Shown: positions 45,750 through 60,771 of the stretch, piece by piece
How the letters are laid out: every line of letters starts with the position of its first letter
Numbering within the stretch: position 1 is the first letter of the stretch
DNA from: Mrakia gelida
Taxonomy: Eukaryota > Basidiomycota > Tremellomycetes > Cystofilobasidiales > Mrakiaceae
DNA: 64,000 bases
Assembly (NCBI GenBank): GCA_024345305.1
Contig: BRON01000010.1
Span: 1,302,001-1,366,000 of the forward strand
Reading direction: 5' to 3'
Position numbers and translations under genes: made by a program
Notes under the pieces: model-generated
Database searches by the model: none
Told to the model about the DNA's origin: nothing
Seen by the model: only the letters and a program-made list of their open reading frames with translations

Positions 45750-48312
45750 ATGGAACTTCCAGAGAATCCTCTGTATCCTACGCTTGTGTGAGTTTGAAGA
45801 TGGGGGGTAGTTGGAGGTGGAGGTGGAGAGGTGCGAGGCGACGAGCTGAACGGATCGATCATTTCTCCGTCGAACGCAGGATGACTCTCTTTCAGGATGG
45901 TTCGTTCGCTTCTTTGCTCCTCTTTCGACTCCACCAACAAAGCTCACTGTATCCCTGCTCGACTCCAGGTGTCGTCGCCGTCTCAGCCATCAAGTGGACC
46001 AAACCAGATCTCGTCGGCTTGTCCGTCTCGCCTCCTCTTCTTCCCTCCCCCTCCCCCTTTTTTTCTCCGTGATGAACGAAAGGCTAACGCCGCTCGACTC
46101 TTCCCTCCTCGTCCAGGGGTGTCCTCGCCGCATTAGGACTCATCTCAACGATCAGCGTGCTTGGTCTGCTCCTCTACTTCCTAGTGAGTCTTGAAGCGAA
46201 GAGAAACGGAAGATGTGAGCGACGCGACTTTGTTTTGACGTCGACACCTTCCCTCCTCGCAGATCAGCGTCATTCGAGAGGGAAAGGGAGAGAGAGCGAA
46301 CGTGAATAGATCGGTCCGAGCTTTCTTGTCGACTGATTGTGAGTTCTATGGCTGCCAGTGGAGGGAGGGGCGAAGATGGGACGAGACAGGCTGACGAGCT
46401 TGTTTTGGATTCTGCGACGCGTCGTTCCAGTGGGAGTGCTGTTCCTCAATCTGCTCGTTTCGGACTTGATGTGAGTACCGTCATCTATTTCACCATACCG
46501 TCCCCTGACTGATGCATTTAGTTCGTCACAGCTGCTCTCTCGGATGGTCAATCTCGCTCAAGTTCATTCATCTCAAACGGACCTCGGCTGGTGAGCTCGA
46601 GACGTTCCTCCCTTCCCACTCCTGCCTCGCGAGCTGATTTTCCTTCGATCGTACAGGTGTCGCATGCTCGCTCCAAGCGTGAGCAGAATCCGCTTCTGTT
46701 CATCGCGCGCGTCCTGAATCTCGTTTCTTTTTGACCGCAACAGAGGAGCCTACGTTGTTGGTCTCGTCGGTGTGGGATACTGGAACGTCGCCATCGCTCT
46801 GCAGACGTTCATCGTCCTCGTTATGAGGTGGAACGTCCCTCGCTGGAGTCTCCCCGTCATCGTGTAAGTTTTCGTCCGCTTTTTCGATTGGTTCAGTCGC
46901 GTTGAACGAAGTCGGGTGAGACGCGTCGAGTTCAACAAGGACGCTTGCTGACTCTCACTTCTTCTGCTCTACTAGGATCTTCGGCTGGACCTTGACTCTG
47001 GTGAGTGGTACATATGTATTTCCCTCTTCGAAGAAACGAGGGCTCAACCCTCGCACCCGCCTGACTCCCTCGGTTCTCTGTGCTCGATTCAGATGTTCTT
47101 GTTCGCTGGACCGATCTGGATCGCCGCTCGTCAACATCCATACAGTTGGTACGGTCCCACTCCAGTCGGATGCTTCGTCACCTCGGGTATCCATATCGCT
47201 CTATCGGTCTACAGGTAAGTTGAGAGGCCAAAAGAGTTGAGCTCGTCGAAGAACGAGAGTCGCGTCGCTGATCTCACTTCTCCACTCCATTGTTCCTCTT
47301 CTTTAGAGCTTCTCCATTTGTGGTCATCTTCTACCTCACCATCACCTTCCTCTTCTACGTCTCCGTCGCTGTCCACGTTGTTCGAGTTCTCTTCCTCAAC
47401 GTCGAAGGTCGATCGGTGAGTCGCGTCAGTCCTCGCTCTGTTCCCACTCTCAATCTTCGCTGATTCTCCCTTCCTTTCCTTTCCTTTCGAACCAGACATT
47501 CTCAGTCATCCGTCGCTTCCTCAAAAGAGGCAGATCCTCCGAAGAAAGCACCAGCTCGATCCCGGCCATCTCGAGCGTCGGCGTCCTCGCCTCTTCGAAC
47601 ACGAGCGTCAGTCCTACCTCTTCTCTTCGCGAGTTTAGTCACTGATCACCATCGCTCGACGTTTCTCTCAGTCCGCTGCCCTAGCGGCGAAGATGCTCTG
47701 GCTCCCAGCAGTCTACGCCATCGCGACGCTGCCCTTGTCCTTCATCTCGACCTACGGAGGGTGGTCTGACAAGTCCCCCAAGACGGTCTGGTATCAGTTC
47801 GAGGGCGCATTTGCTGCTTGCCTAGGGACGTTGGATGGTGAGATTATCCCTTATCTGCTTCGGAGCCGAGGATTCGACTGAGGCTGACGTTTCTTCGTCG
47901 CGTCGAACAGTTCTCCTCTTCATGTTCACGCGACGCTCCCTCATCTCCGGCTCTCGTACTCCTCCTCAAACACAGATCGCATCTTCAAACGAAACGCACA
48001 ACAATGTCAGGCCGCCTGCCACACTCTCCTCCTTACCCCAAACTGACTCGCCCTCCCCTTTTCGAACTTCAGAACTCGCGTCGAGGTTCAGCCCAACCCC
48101 GCCCACCTCAACCCCTCGCTTCCGCAACTGGATCCAACTTCGATCTCTCCGCCCTCTCTCCAGACGACAACGACGACGATGACGAGGAGAAGACGGTGGA
48201 TGGGGTTCCTCGTACTCCCGACGACGCGTATGTTTTGGGTCGAAGCTCGTCGACGAAGTCGACGACGGGGACATCGAGCGTTCGGAGAGAGGAGGTTGAG
48301 ACGACTGGATAG
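45750..48312 (+). CDS. Seven-transmembrane receptor-like protein, copy 3
   Basis: Sixteen exons, all in phase, give 453 residues: 45750-45787, 45880-45899, 45969-46020, 46117-46183, 46263-46338, 46431-46470, 46532-46590, 46657-46678, 46744-46863, 46976-47000, 47093-47214, 47307-47415, 47496-47606, 47672-47837, 47911-48005, 48073-48312. The 20- and 22-base microexons are kept, and many exons match copies 1 and 2 in length. Three differ by intron gain or loss: a 116-base exon is split in two, a 147-base exon is split, and two pairs are fused. Seven hydrophobic segments and the shared PYSWYGPTPVGCF loop confirm homology. The tail is acidic and Ser-rich. Sequence is more diverged than copies 1 and 2 are from each other. 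Function as for a GPCR-like protein, ligand unknown. Confidence 0.85.
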
Positions 48313-48667
48313 AGTCGAGTTGCTTTACTCTAGGATATTTTACGTGTATACGATCTTTTTTCATGGCCGACCAACGCAGGAAAGGAGGCAAGGAGAGACA
48401 CGCGACGCTCAACCGCTGCCAGGTTTCTTCCGTTTCCGAAGAAAAAGGATGGACGAACTGGCGGAGAACACTCTCACATCTTCATAGATATCAGCGAACC
48501 ATGCCGTGCGATAGGAAACTGACTCTTTAAATCGGTCGTCAACCAACTCTCCTTGTCGAGAAGACGCAGCTTTCGAAGCTCCTCCCCTGCTCGACCTCAA
48601 CGTCGACTCCCTTCCCCTCTCTCCCTCTCCCCCCTCCCCTTCCTCTCTCCGTTCTCACTCTCTCGTC
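48313..48667. promoter_or_regulatory. 7TM-3 3' flank and PRP43 promoter
   Basis: These 355 bases lie between two plus-strand genes. A CT-rich tract directly precedes the PRP43 ATG (about 48585-48667). No other gene is seen. Confidence 0.5.
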
Positions 48668-52265
<3,598 letters not shown>

Positions 52266-52825
52266 TTTAGATTTGAGTTCATGGTCTTTGTGTCATCTCT
52301 CCTTCTTTTGTTATGTACGGGCCGTTCGTGGGGAGTCCTGATCTTATAGAGGATGGCTCTGCGTGTACATGCTCGGTCGAGGGCGAGCGAGAGAAGGACG
52401 CGTCGAGTTCGCCCGCCGTCCGTCTCAAACTCGCTCTTCTTCTGCAGCGCAAGCTCTTTCCGACGCGTTCAACTGACGGCAGCCTGGGTGGGCCAGTGGA
52501 GACACTCAGACAGAGAGTTTCGGACTTCTTGCGAGGAAGAGGAGTCAGCGGACCTGGTCGTCGCGTTGAAGCTCATCAATCTCGTCTCGCGACCCCCTCC
52601 TTCTCCCCACCTCGATACTCCAGCCATCCCAATTTCCACCCCAGCTCTCGCAACTTCCACTCCCAATACGACTAGCGTGCGTGAGGCGAGATGAACGAAG
52701 CGGCGGTGCTGAGGGACCCGAAAAAGAGAGGGAAGAGGAGGAGGTCAGAACGACCAGTCGCGTCGACAAACGAGCGAGATGAGAGCATCGACGACGAGAA
52801 AAAGAGAGAGGACTTACAGTCAGGT
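52266..52825. other. Convergent spacer
   Basis: These 560 bases lie between the PRP43 stop and the stop of the F-box C relic. A short patch resembling splice signals is present, but no open frame is supported. Probably 3' flanks. Confidence 0.4.
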
Positions 52826-53883
52826 CTACGTGACGGTAGAAGGACTGTCAAGAGGCGAAAGACTAGGTCAGCTTCGGGAGGGAGAAGCGAGAGGAAGAAG
52901 AGAGAGACGCGACTCACGTTTCGTTCAGCGACTTGACAAGGACGGTGATTCGAGGGAGAAGGGCAGACCCAACCAGTCCCTGAAGAAGGTACCTCTTCAC
53001 TCCTTCCGAAGCGAGGGTGACGATGACCTCTTTGATGAGAGGGAGGTTGGCGTTGCCGCTGCTGGGATTTAGATCCTCGACCAACCAGCCGACGCATTCC
53101 GCCTCCTGCTCTGTGGTGGACAGATCGTACGACATACTCAAGCCGCCCACTCCCACCGACTGGCTGAACGGGCAAGAGATAGGCGATACTTCTGCGAAAG
53201 CATCGTCGAAGATCACGGCTCGGAGACGCGTCCAATCCTCCCATTCGTCCAAGCCGGTCATCGAGGCTCTGCCGGGGAGCATGATCTGACCATGCAGGCT
53301 GGCCGTCGTAGGGTTGAAGAAGCTGAGGGTGAGGAAACCCGTATGCCCTCGCCGAAGATGGATGTGGAGGGAGGTGAGAGGAAGCGGGCGAAGGGTCGAG
53401 GATTGAGGAGGCGACGAGGGACGAAACCATCCGAGTCGTCCTCTTGCTCCGCGTGGTACATCTCGTACACGAAGTAGTCTTCAGTATCGAAGTATGTGAC
53501 TGAGTCGACGAGGTCTAGACTGAGGAGGGGATCGAGTTCTGGTTGCCTCTCCTCGGCCTGGAGAGGATGGTGAGGAGAGGGGAGAGAAGGTCAGCTTGGG
53601 CGAGCTCGCCTCTCCTGTTCTCGTCCATCGGCCTCGCGCCCTTCTGAGATCCTCGAGATGGGAGAGAGCGCAGATCACTACTCACGACGAGCGAGAGAAA
53701 CTTCTTGAGAGGCTCGGGTCCTTCGAAGACGATGTGACGGTAGAGAAGAGGGGAGGAGAGTTGGAGGAAGGCGAGGGAGAGGGTGGACGTTTTTGCGAGC
53801 GTAGGCTGATCGCAGAACTTGAGGATTTCCTTCTTGACTTCAGTGGGGAGAAAAGGGAGAGGAGGAGAGGGAGGAGAGAACAT
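52826..53883 (-). pseudogene. F-box-like copy C, frameshifted
   Basis: The exon layout equals paralogs A and B: exon 1 53686-53883 (198 bases, as in both others), exon 2 52918-53557, exon 3 52826-52844. The F-box start is intact (LPFLPTEVKKEIL ... SSPLLYRH). In exon 2 the frame following SDGFVPRRLL meets a stop near 53258. The homologous continuation (PLTSLHIHL, then the counterpart of the A/B core through LLPRITVLVKS) lies in another frame. The total exon length is not a multiple of three, one base short. The lesion lies at roughly 53390-53430, just after RRLL. A sequencing error or an unseen intron could mimic this, but both sister genes are open here. Probably a recent pseudogene. Confidence 0.7.
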
Positions 53884-54037
53884 CTTCTGAGATCTCGAGG
53901 TTGTTGTGGATGGGGGGAGAGAAGGAGATGGAGGAAGCCTCGAGCTCACCAAAATCAGGTCGAGCGGAGCGTTCCCTTCTCCCTCTCGACGACGAGTACC
54001 CCTCCTCTTCTTCTATCCCGTTCAGGCATCCGCGGCC
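53884..54037. promoter_or_regulatory. Short divergent region between F-box C and cysteine-motif C1
   Basis: These 154 bases contain TCGAGCTCACCAAAA at 53940-53954, the same leader element found beside F-box A. The leader of F-box C follows it at similar spacing. Confidence 0.5.
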
Positions 54038-55192
54038 ATGAAGCCGGACGGATCTCACGTTGCTCTCTGTTGGGGAGTTCAAGGTAAGCACTCCTGTCTT
54101 TTGATGCGGCTCAGGCGGATGGAAAGGCTCAACAGCTCGAGCTCACCTTCGCTCTTCCTTCCCTCTCCTTTCTTCCAGTCAGGACGATGCCTCTCCTCCT
54201 CGGTGAGTGCTTTAAGTCTCAACGGCAATACCATATTTTCAAGGAGCTGACTATGTACCCTCTTTAATCTCTGTCTCAGCCATCGAAGCCCACGAGCGAA
54301 GCGAACCAGCTCGTCTCTTCTTCTCGCTCCTCCACCCTCGTCTTCACCTCCTCCTCTTCCCGTCGCCTCCCTCCCTTCAGAGATCATCGACGAGGTCCTC
54401 GACCAACTCTTTCTCTCCCTCTTTCCGGACGCCAAACGAGCCATGGTCGAGCAGGTGGGGGAGTGCGAATGCCAACGACGGTTCGCGACCGAGCACGCTT
54501 GTGGGATCGACTGCCGTTCCTGGCTCGAGTGCTGTGGGTGGTCAGAATATGACGACCGAGATACCGAGGGGTACTGGGATCGAAGATCTCGTTTCAGCGC
54601 AGAGTTGAAATCTACGTACATTCCCAAGGTGAGAGACCTTCTTGCTCGCCGGCTTCCTTCGTTCGTCGACGCTTCCTTTCTGACAAGTTTCTTCTTGCCC
54701 CCTCCATCTGCCATTCAGATCACCTCCTTACTGTCCCTTCTCCACCTCGACCTCATCACCTCACCCTTCCTGTCCCGAGACTGGACGATCCCGACGAAGC
54801 AACCTGGCGACCTCTCGAACGTTGTCGTCGGCATCCCTTTCCTTCCCTCTCGAAATTCTTACACCACCCCACTGGATCCGAATACTCTAATCACTCATCA
54901 CGAACCCTGGGATGGCACGGAAGACTGGGATGTGGTGGCAGCCGAGAGTGTCGCCGGGTCGTTCAAGCTCAGTCTCGAGGAACGACGTCGCTTCAAGCGT
55001 CTCGCTCGCGCGCTTGGTCTGGAGGATCATTTGGAAGAGGTGGGATCGCTGGTGGCGGAGAAAGCTTCTCTGGAGACTCGCTTGACCGTCGTCGCGACGA
55101 AACCCTCGAAGGAGGAGGAGGTCCTCGGATCTTCGTCGCTTTGTCGTCCGTCGATGATGCTCATTCACAAGAGCTGGGCTCGATGGGGTTAG
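54038..55192 (+). CDS. CGIDC cysteine-motif protein, copy C1 (exon 3 frame uncertain)
   Basis: Exons: 54038-54083, 54179-54202, 54280-54628, 54719-55192. The second half of exon 3 reads IIDEVLDQLFLSLFPDAKR and then CGIDCRSWLECCGW with further cysteines. The last exon reads ITSLLSLLHLDL, then VVVGIPFLP and a C-terminal MMLIHKSW. Exons 1-2 lead into exon 3 in a frame giving FFSLL, but that frame is not the one of the conserved part. An extra intron of about 69 bases (donor GTCTCT near 54313, acceptor TTCAG near 54381) would restore phase exactly, though its donor is weak. Otherwise exon 3 holds a frameshift or translation starts at the ATG at 54443. Family unknown; F-box-like EIIDEVL segment noted. 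Head-to-head with the F-box C relic. Confidence 0.5.
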
Positions 55193-55556
55193 CTTACCTC
55201 TCTTAATCTAGCTCTATGTCTCCGTTACGATCAACTCTTTGTATCTTTTGGCCCTCAGACCCTTCAACTCGACAGAAAGAGCTGAACGACGGGAAACTCG
55301 ATCAGCTCGGCGCGTCCGTGACTTCGTCTTCGTCTTCGACCCCCTTGAGCGCTCTTGTCCAGATAGATACTTTTCGCAGGGATCCCGGCCAGACTATAGT
55401 CTCTCCTTAGAGCTCTAGACATCGTTTGAGTGTTCGAGGAGACGCGATGTCACTGGATGTCGACGCGACGACGTTCCTTTCCCTCCGGCTCCAAGAACGA
55501 GGCTGAAATCAAACCATGCATGGACACACTCCCTCCTCCCCAACTCAGTAAGTGCA
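55193..55556. other. Convergent spacer between C1 and C2
   Basis: These 364 bases lie between two stop codons facing each other. Nothing recognisable beyond AT-richer 3' flank sequence. Confidence 0.4.
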
Positions 55557-56737
55557 TCATCCCTTATGGACTATCATCAACCTCGCGACCTCCTCCCCAA
55601 CCTCCTCCTCAGCAGCAGCTTCCTCCATCTCCTCGTCGCTCTCCTCGTCCTCCTTCTCCGCTCTCTTCCTCTTACTTCCCTCCCCAGACTTCTTCTTCGC
55701 GAACGCTCCATCAGACGCTCCAAACTCGAACCTCAAACCTCTCCTCGCCTTGACGAACCTCTCCCTCTCCTCCTGCGTGATCTGGATCGCTCCGAGGGGA
55801 ATGACCTCGACGATCTCGTCGTTCTCCTCTGTGGGTTCGAGCTCGGACACCGTGACCTCTCGGAGGGAGGAGTTGGACTTGGTTTCGAAGGAGGGAGAGA
55901 GGTAAGGGATCCCGATGACGGTTCGAGGGAGACCGGAGGGAGGATCTTTGTACGGGAAGGCGAACGGAGACGAGTCGGAGGTGGTAGGTTGAGAGCGCTT
56001 TGTTGATCTGCAAGGGGAGGAGAGGGAACACGGAGGAAGAGAGGAAAGTCAGCTTATATGGCGAGGAACGGACGAACGAACGAACGAAAGAACGAAGAGT
56101 CGAAACGCAACTCACCTCAACGCCATATTCGATGCCCAGCTTCGTTCTGAAACCGTCCTCCCTCTCCCAGAACCCATCACCATCGACATCGACCCCTTCC
56201 TTCAACGAACAACACTCAGTCCAGCTCGAACAGTCGATGCCACAGACGTGATCCTTCGCGAGATCGTCCGAGTGTTGCTCGAAGTCGCAGCAGAGTCCGA
56301 GATCATCCACGACTCTCTGTCTCGCCACAGCAACGAGGAGACCGAAGAGCTGATCGAGGATGAGGTCGTTGATATCGGAAGGGATGGATCCTAGGTTTGT
56401 CTTGGCTTGAACGGAAGGAGAGAAGGAGAGGGAGCCATTGGAGCGTTGAAGAGCGAGAAGGGAGAAGAAGGTCGTGGCGAGCTTGTAGGAAGAATGAGAT
56501 TTGGCAGCTGTGCGTGAGAAAAGGGAAGAAGAGTCAGTGGAGCGTGCCTAGAAAAGAGGCGAGATGAAGCGATGAGCGTACCGAGGATGAGAGGCATCGT
56601 CTCGACTGGAAGGGAGGAGGAGGAAGGAGCAGATGTCAGCTTCGATTCGTCCCATCTCCTCCTCGATCCACGACGTCCAAGAGCTCATACGGACCTTGAA
56701 CAGCCCAGGCGAGACCGACTGAGGATCCAACAGACAT
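55557..56737 (-). pseudogene. CGIDC cysteine-motif copy C2, apparent frameshift
   Basis: Exons 56695-56737, 56582-56605 and 56116-56507 join cleanly: MSVGSSVGLAWAVQ, then AAKSHSSYKLATTFFSLL, then CGIDCSSWTECCS. This is the best-preserved 5' half of the family. Exon 4, from about 55997 down to 55557, begins in frame with INKALSTYHLRL, like copy C1, but that frame soon ends. The homologous continuation (VIGIPYLSPSF, then an acidic helical tail ending LMIVHKG) is displaced by one base, at about 55955-55965. It may be a disabled gene or a base-calling error. The tail is more acidic than in B and C1. Confidence 0.6.
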
Positions 56738-56961
56738 GGCGAAGAGATAAGAAGAGTCTCGAGAAACAAGGGAAAGGAAGGAAGGTGGTCGTTCGAAGCG
56801 GAGAAGGTCAGCTCGTCGTCGAGGCGTTTTCGACGACCCCTTTCCGAGTCTTCAGAAATTCAAGATGGTGAGATCAGTATAGTTATATAGGTACGATATA
56901 TCGGGCGTCTAGTTGATACATGTGCTATCCACGAGACGAGAAGGTGAAAGAGAGAAACAGT

Positions 56962-59869
56962 CTAGAGCGCGGTCTCTCCTGCAGTCTCGATAGGGAGCGC
57001 GAGCATGAGAAGCCCAGAAAGGACGAAGAGAGCGGCAGAGATGAGTACTGGGGACGAGTTACCCTGCGGTCCCCAGTTTTTGATGACCGGAGCAAGAAGA
57101 CCAGCGAGTCGGGCGGCGGTAGCAGCGAACGCGTCTCCTGTTCCTCGGGATGGAGTCGCGAAGACCTCAGGCGCGTCTGGTGAGAGGAAAGGAGACAGAG
57201 GGTCAGCGTCGGTCGGCAGAGCTGTAGGGGATTTGTGTTGATGTGAACTTACAGCCGTAAAGGATTCCGTCTGTTGAGAGAGAAGGAGGAAAGGGTCAGC
57301 GAGAGAAGAAGACAATGAGGGACGAGCGAGACGACTCACACATTCCGTTCTGGAAGAACGAAGCCATGCAGTTCATCGCAGTGACCTGAGCACGGTTCTT
57401 GACGGAAGTAAATGCGAAAAGGAACGCTCCAGCGGAGATGGCTGGAGTAAGGAAAGGAAGGTCAGCGTCGCGTCGAAGAGAAGTCGATTCGAAACGTCGG
57501 GACTCACTGCAGAACGCCATGGCTCCCCTTCGACCCGAGATGAAGCTCCAACGACCAGTAACCTTCCATTCGACGAGAGCGGCGGCCATGAAGGATCCAG
57601 GAAGTCCACAGAAGGCTTGACTGGAGTGAGCGAGGACGAAACGGAACACGAGGTCAGTCGCGTCGAAAGGAGGAAGACGAACAGAAGAAGGGACGAACAG
57701 AGCGAAGCCAGAGTACGCCTCGTTGACGGTAGTTCCAGGAATTTGAGTGAGGTAGAGGCCGAGGAAACTGTTGAACAGGGGATACTGAGGTAGAGAAGAA
57801 CGAGGGCACAGCGTCAGTTTCAGCGACGCGTCCAGCTTCGACTCGGTGAGCCGTTCGAGATCGAAGACCGATCCAACTCACAGCGAGACCGAGGATGGCG
57901 TAAATCAAAATGACGAGGGAGGTGTTGATAGCGATTCTCTGTGAAAAGGGAAGAAAGAGGGTCAGCTTCGTGACTTTGAGACGCGACGGTCGCACGAAAG
58001 GAAAGAAACGAACCCTCGTGGCGAAGAGAGGTCGGATGTGCTTCATCCCGACGTCTTCCAGACTCCTTCGAATGATAGCCTTGTAAGTCATCTTGGCATG
58101 GGACTCGACACCGTACTTTGCTGCGACGGCTTGGAGGTCGGCAAGAGTGATAGGGCACGGTCGACCGTTGGCTTTGGCGATGGCCTCGAGGACTTCGATA
58201 GCCTCTTCGTCTCGACCTTGGGAAGCGAGCCATTTCTGAAACAGAGAGAATCGAAAGGAGTCAGCTCACAAGGTCGACAACGACGACGAAAGAAGCGGAA
58301 GAGCAGAAGGGAGGACTCACGGGAGACTCAGCGAGAGGCATCAGAACGGATCGAATGACGCAGAAGAAGATGACCATAGCGCCCATGGTCAACATCGACC
58401 ATCTACGAGGAGGGAAAACGAGTCAGCTTTCGGAAGGCGAGGGGCGAGTCGAACGAAAACGAGAACGAACCTCCAAGCCTTGTTTTGACCGAACGTTCCA
58501 GGCTCGCAGACGGTCCTTCCGCTTCCTGGAGACAGAGGATCATCCTGAGTAGGGCAACTGTACTTGACGGTGAAGGGCCAGACCTGAGAGGAGACGAAAG
58601 GAGAAGGAATGAGCTTCGAATACGCGACGTCGAAGGAAAGAAAGAGGAACGAGACGAACGATCAAACTTCCGATGACCTGTCCAATCGCCCACCAAGCCG
58701 ACAGAAGAGTAAGAAGCCACTGCTTCTTGCTAGGAAGGAACTCGAGGAACATGGCTCCATCGACGGGAACTGGAGAGGAGGGAGCGAGGGGGACGTCAGC
58801 TCGACGCGAGCGAGAACGAACGCAAACTCGAAATGAAGCTCACGATTTCCTCCACATCCAAAGCCAACGAGGCATAGCATCGCACACCACATGTTGAAGT
58901 TCGTAGAAGCCGCAGCGACCATCCCGCTGCGAGGAAGGAGGAAAGGAAGGGTCAGCTTCGGTGTTTCAAGACGCGTCCCTTCGACTCGATTCCCCCCTCC
59001 CCACCCACACCCATCCCATCAGCAACCTTCTCAGCGGCTGAGGGCCAAGCTCGTTGTCTCAAGGCTTCCAGAGTAGAAGTCGACTCACAAAACTCCACTG
59101 ATGAGGAGAGTCGCGTTCCAAGCGAACTTCCTTCCGCAGAGGTCGGCGGACATGCCCCAGAAGGCAGCTCCTAGGATCAATCCAACGTAGAGGAACAGCG
59201 TCGAGGTAGCGATGTGTGTCGGATTGAACGAGTTCTGAACTCCTGGGAGAACGAGAGCGACTCCTTGCAGCCCTGTGGGAGAAGAAGCGAGAACCGGGTT
59301 AGCCATCGAGTGCTTGTTTTTCTATACCAAGATCCGAATCGGGAGAACTTACAGAGGTTGTCGGCGAACCAACCGAGTCCTGTCATGTGCAAGAAGGATC
59401 GAGAGGATCAGCGAGGCCAAGGGGGGCGAGGGTATTTGACCTCTGAAACGAGAGACGGCGACGACGACGAAACGAACCTGCAACGAAGAAAAGATGAATC
59501 TGGAAGCGTCCGAACCCGATTTCCGCGAGAGCGACGTTGATGAGGGCAACTGATTGGGATAGGGGTCGAAGCGAAGATCCGTCAGTGGAGGGCGAGGGCA
59601 GACGAAGGAGAGTTTGAACAGGTTTCGAAGCTCACCTTTTGCTTCGAACGCAGACTCGATCCCGTGCGAGGCAGCCAAAGCCTCGAGAGAAGAGCTCTGA
59701 GGGGCAAAGAAGCCAAGCAGTCAAACAGAGAGAAGGTCAGAGCCGAAATGGAGGAGGAAGAGGAGGGGCAGGAGGAGGAGGAACTAACGTCGTCTGAGGG
59801 AGTCGGCGAGGGCTCCTCCCTGAGAGAAGGGACTCGCTTCTCGTTGAGGTCTTGCGCTGATTTGGACAT
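56962..59869 (-). CDS. MFS transporter, sugar-porter/SV2-like
   Basis: Sixteen minus-strand exons join in phase to give 541 residues, including one of 18 bases (57253-57270) and one of 27 (59353-59379). An acidic cytosolic N-terminus of about 50 residues precedes about 12 hydrophobic segments. Family features: the loop between TM2 and TM3 reads WGMSADLCGRKFAW (DxxGRK), the central loop has PLAESPKWLASQGRDEEA like the PESPRYL motif of sugar porters, and TM10-11 carry GYAPEVFATPSRGTG. Sugar porters are proton symporters or uniporters of the plasma membrane; SV2/SVOP-like members move varied organic anions. The substrate here is unknown. No transporter-specific regulator is nearby. Confidence 0.9.
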
Positions 59870-60771
59870 CTGAGAAGAGAAGGGAGCAAATCTGAGTGAG
59901 CATTTCGTGAAATGAATTTCAGATCAGGAGGCGTGGGCTCACTGAAGAAAAAGAAAGAGACGAGGAAAGACGAGACGCGTTCGCTCGAGGAGAAAGAAGG
60001 ACGAGAAGAGAAGGGAGGGAAGGTCGTTCGAGCTCGAGTTGTCGAGGTCGTGGTTGGGGGGCCGTTCAGCTTGGGCGACAGAAGACCAAAAAGCTGCAGC
60101 TGAGGGAAAGATCTTCCTCAACGATTGGAAGTCTCGGACGTCGGTGCAGACAGATCGTCGTCACCGTCGTGGCCGTCCGCTCGAGGACCCCTTCCTCCTC
60201 CTTTGCTTGGGTTCTGATTTCTTGAGCCAGAGGTGTGTGAGTATAGAGAGGTGCAGAGCCGAGTGCTGGACCGAAAGGGGTAAGTTCAGGCGAAGGAGTC
60301 GAGCTGTTCCACGAGCAGAATCAGCGCACAGGAGCAAAGCTTCAAAAGTCGATCAGCTCCAGCTCCCTTCTCTTTGCAACGAAAAATGTCCCGTCGAGGT
60401 GTCACTTAAACCTTCCAGAGATCGACTGCTCCTACGGGAAGTGGTTGCGATCTTGGAGGTGACGACGCGTCGGTGAGAGGAGGGAGGGGGAGAAGGAAGA
60501 CGAAGGAAAGCAAACCAGGGGGAGGAGGAGAGAAGGGACGTTTGAGGGTCAGCGCTCGAGAAGGCAGGACCGGAGGGATGCGTTTTTGCTTTAGAAGGGC
60601 GAGGTAGAAGAAGAATAGATAGCAGAATATAAGCAGTTCTGAGGTTGCCGCTGTGATGGTCGAGGGGAAGAAGCGAGGACGTGTCGAGCTCACCAAAACG
60701 AGGTCGAGAGAGCTCGCCCTCCTTCCCTCCCAACGCTCAGCACACCCCCGTCTCAACATTTCTCCATCACG
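59870..60771. promoter_or_regulatory. Divergent region with an F-box leader relic
   Basis: These 902 bases separate the MFS start (minus) and the F-box/XPA-like start (plus). At 60683-60698 lies GTCGAGCTCACCAAAA. The adjoining 60 bases on the minus strand follow the same layout as the leader of F-box C, up to CCTCAGAA, but no F-box coding follows. I read this as a promoter fragment left by, or shared with, the F-box family. Confidence 0.45.
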
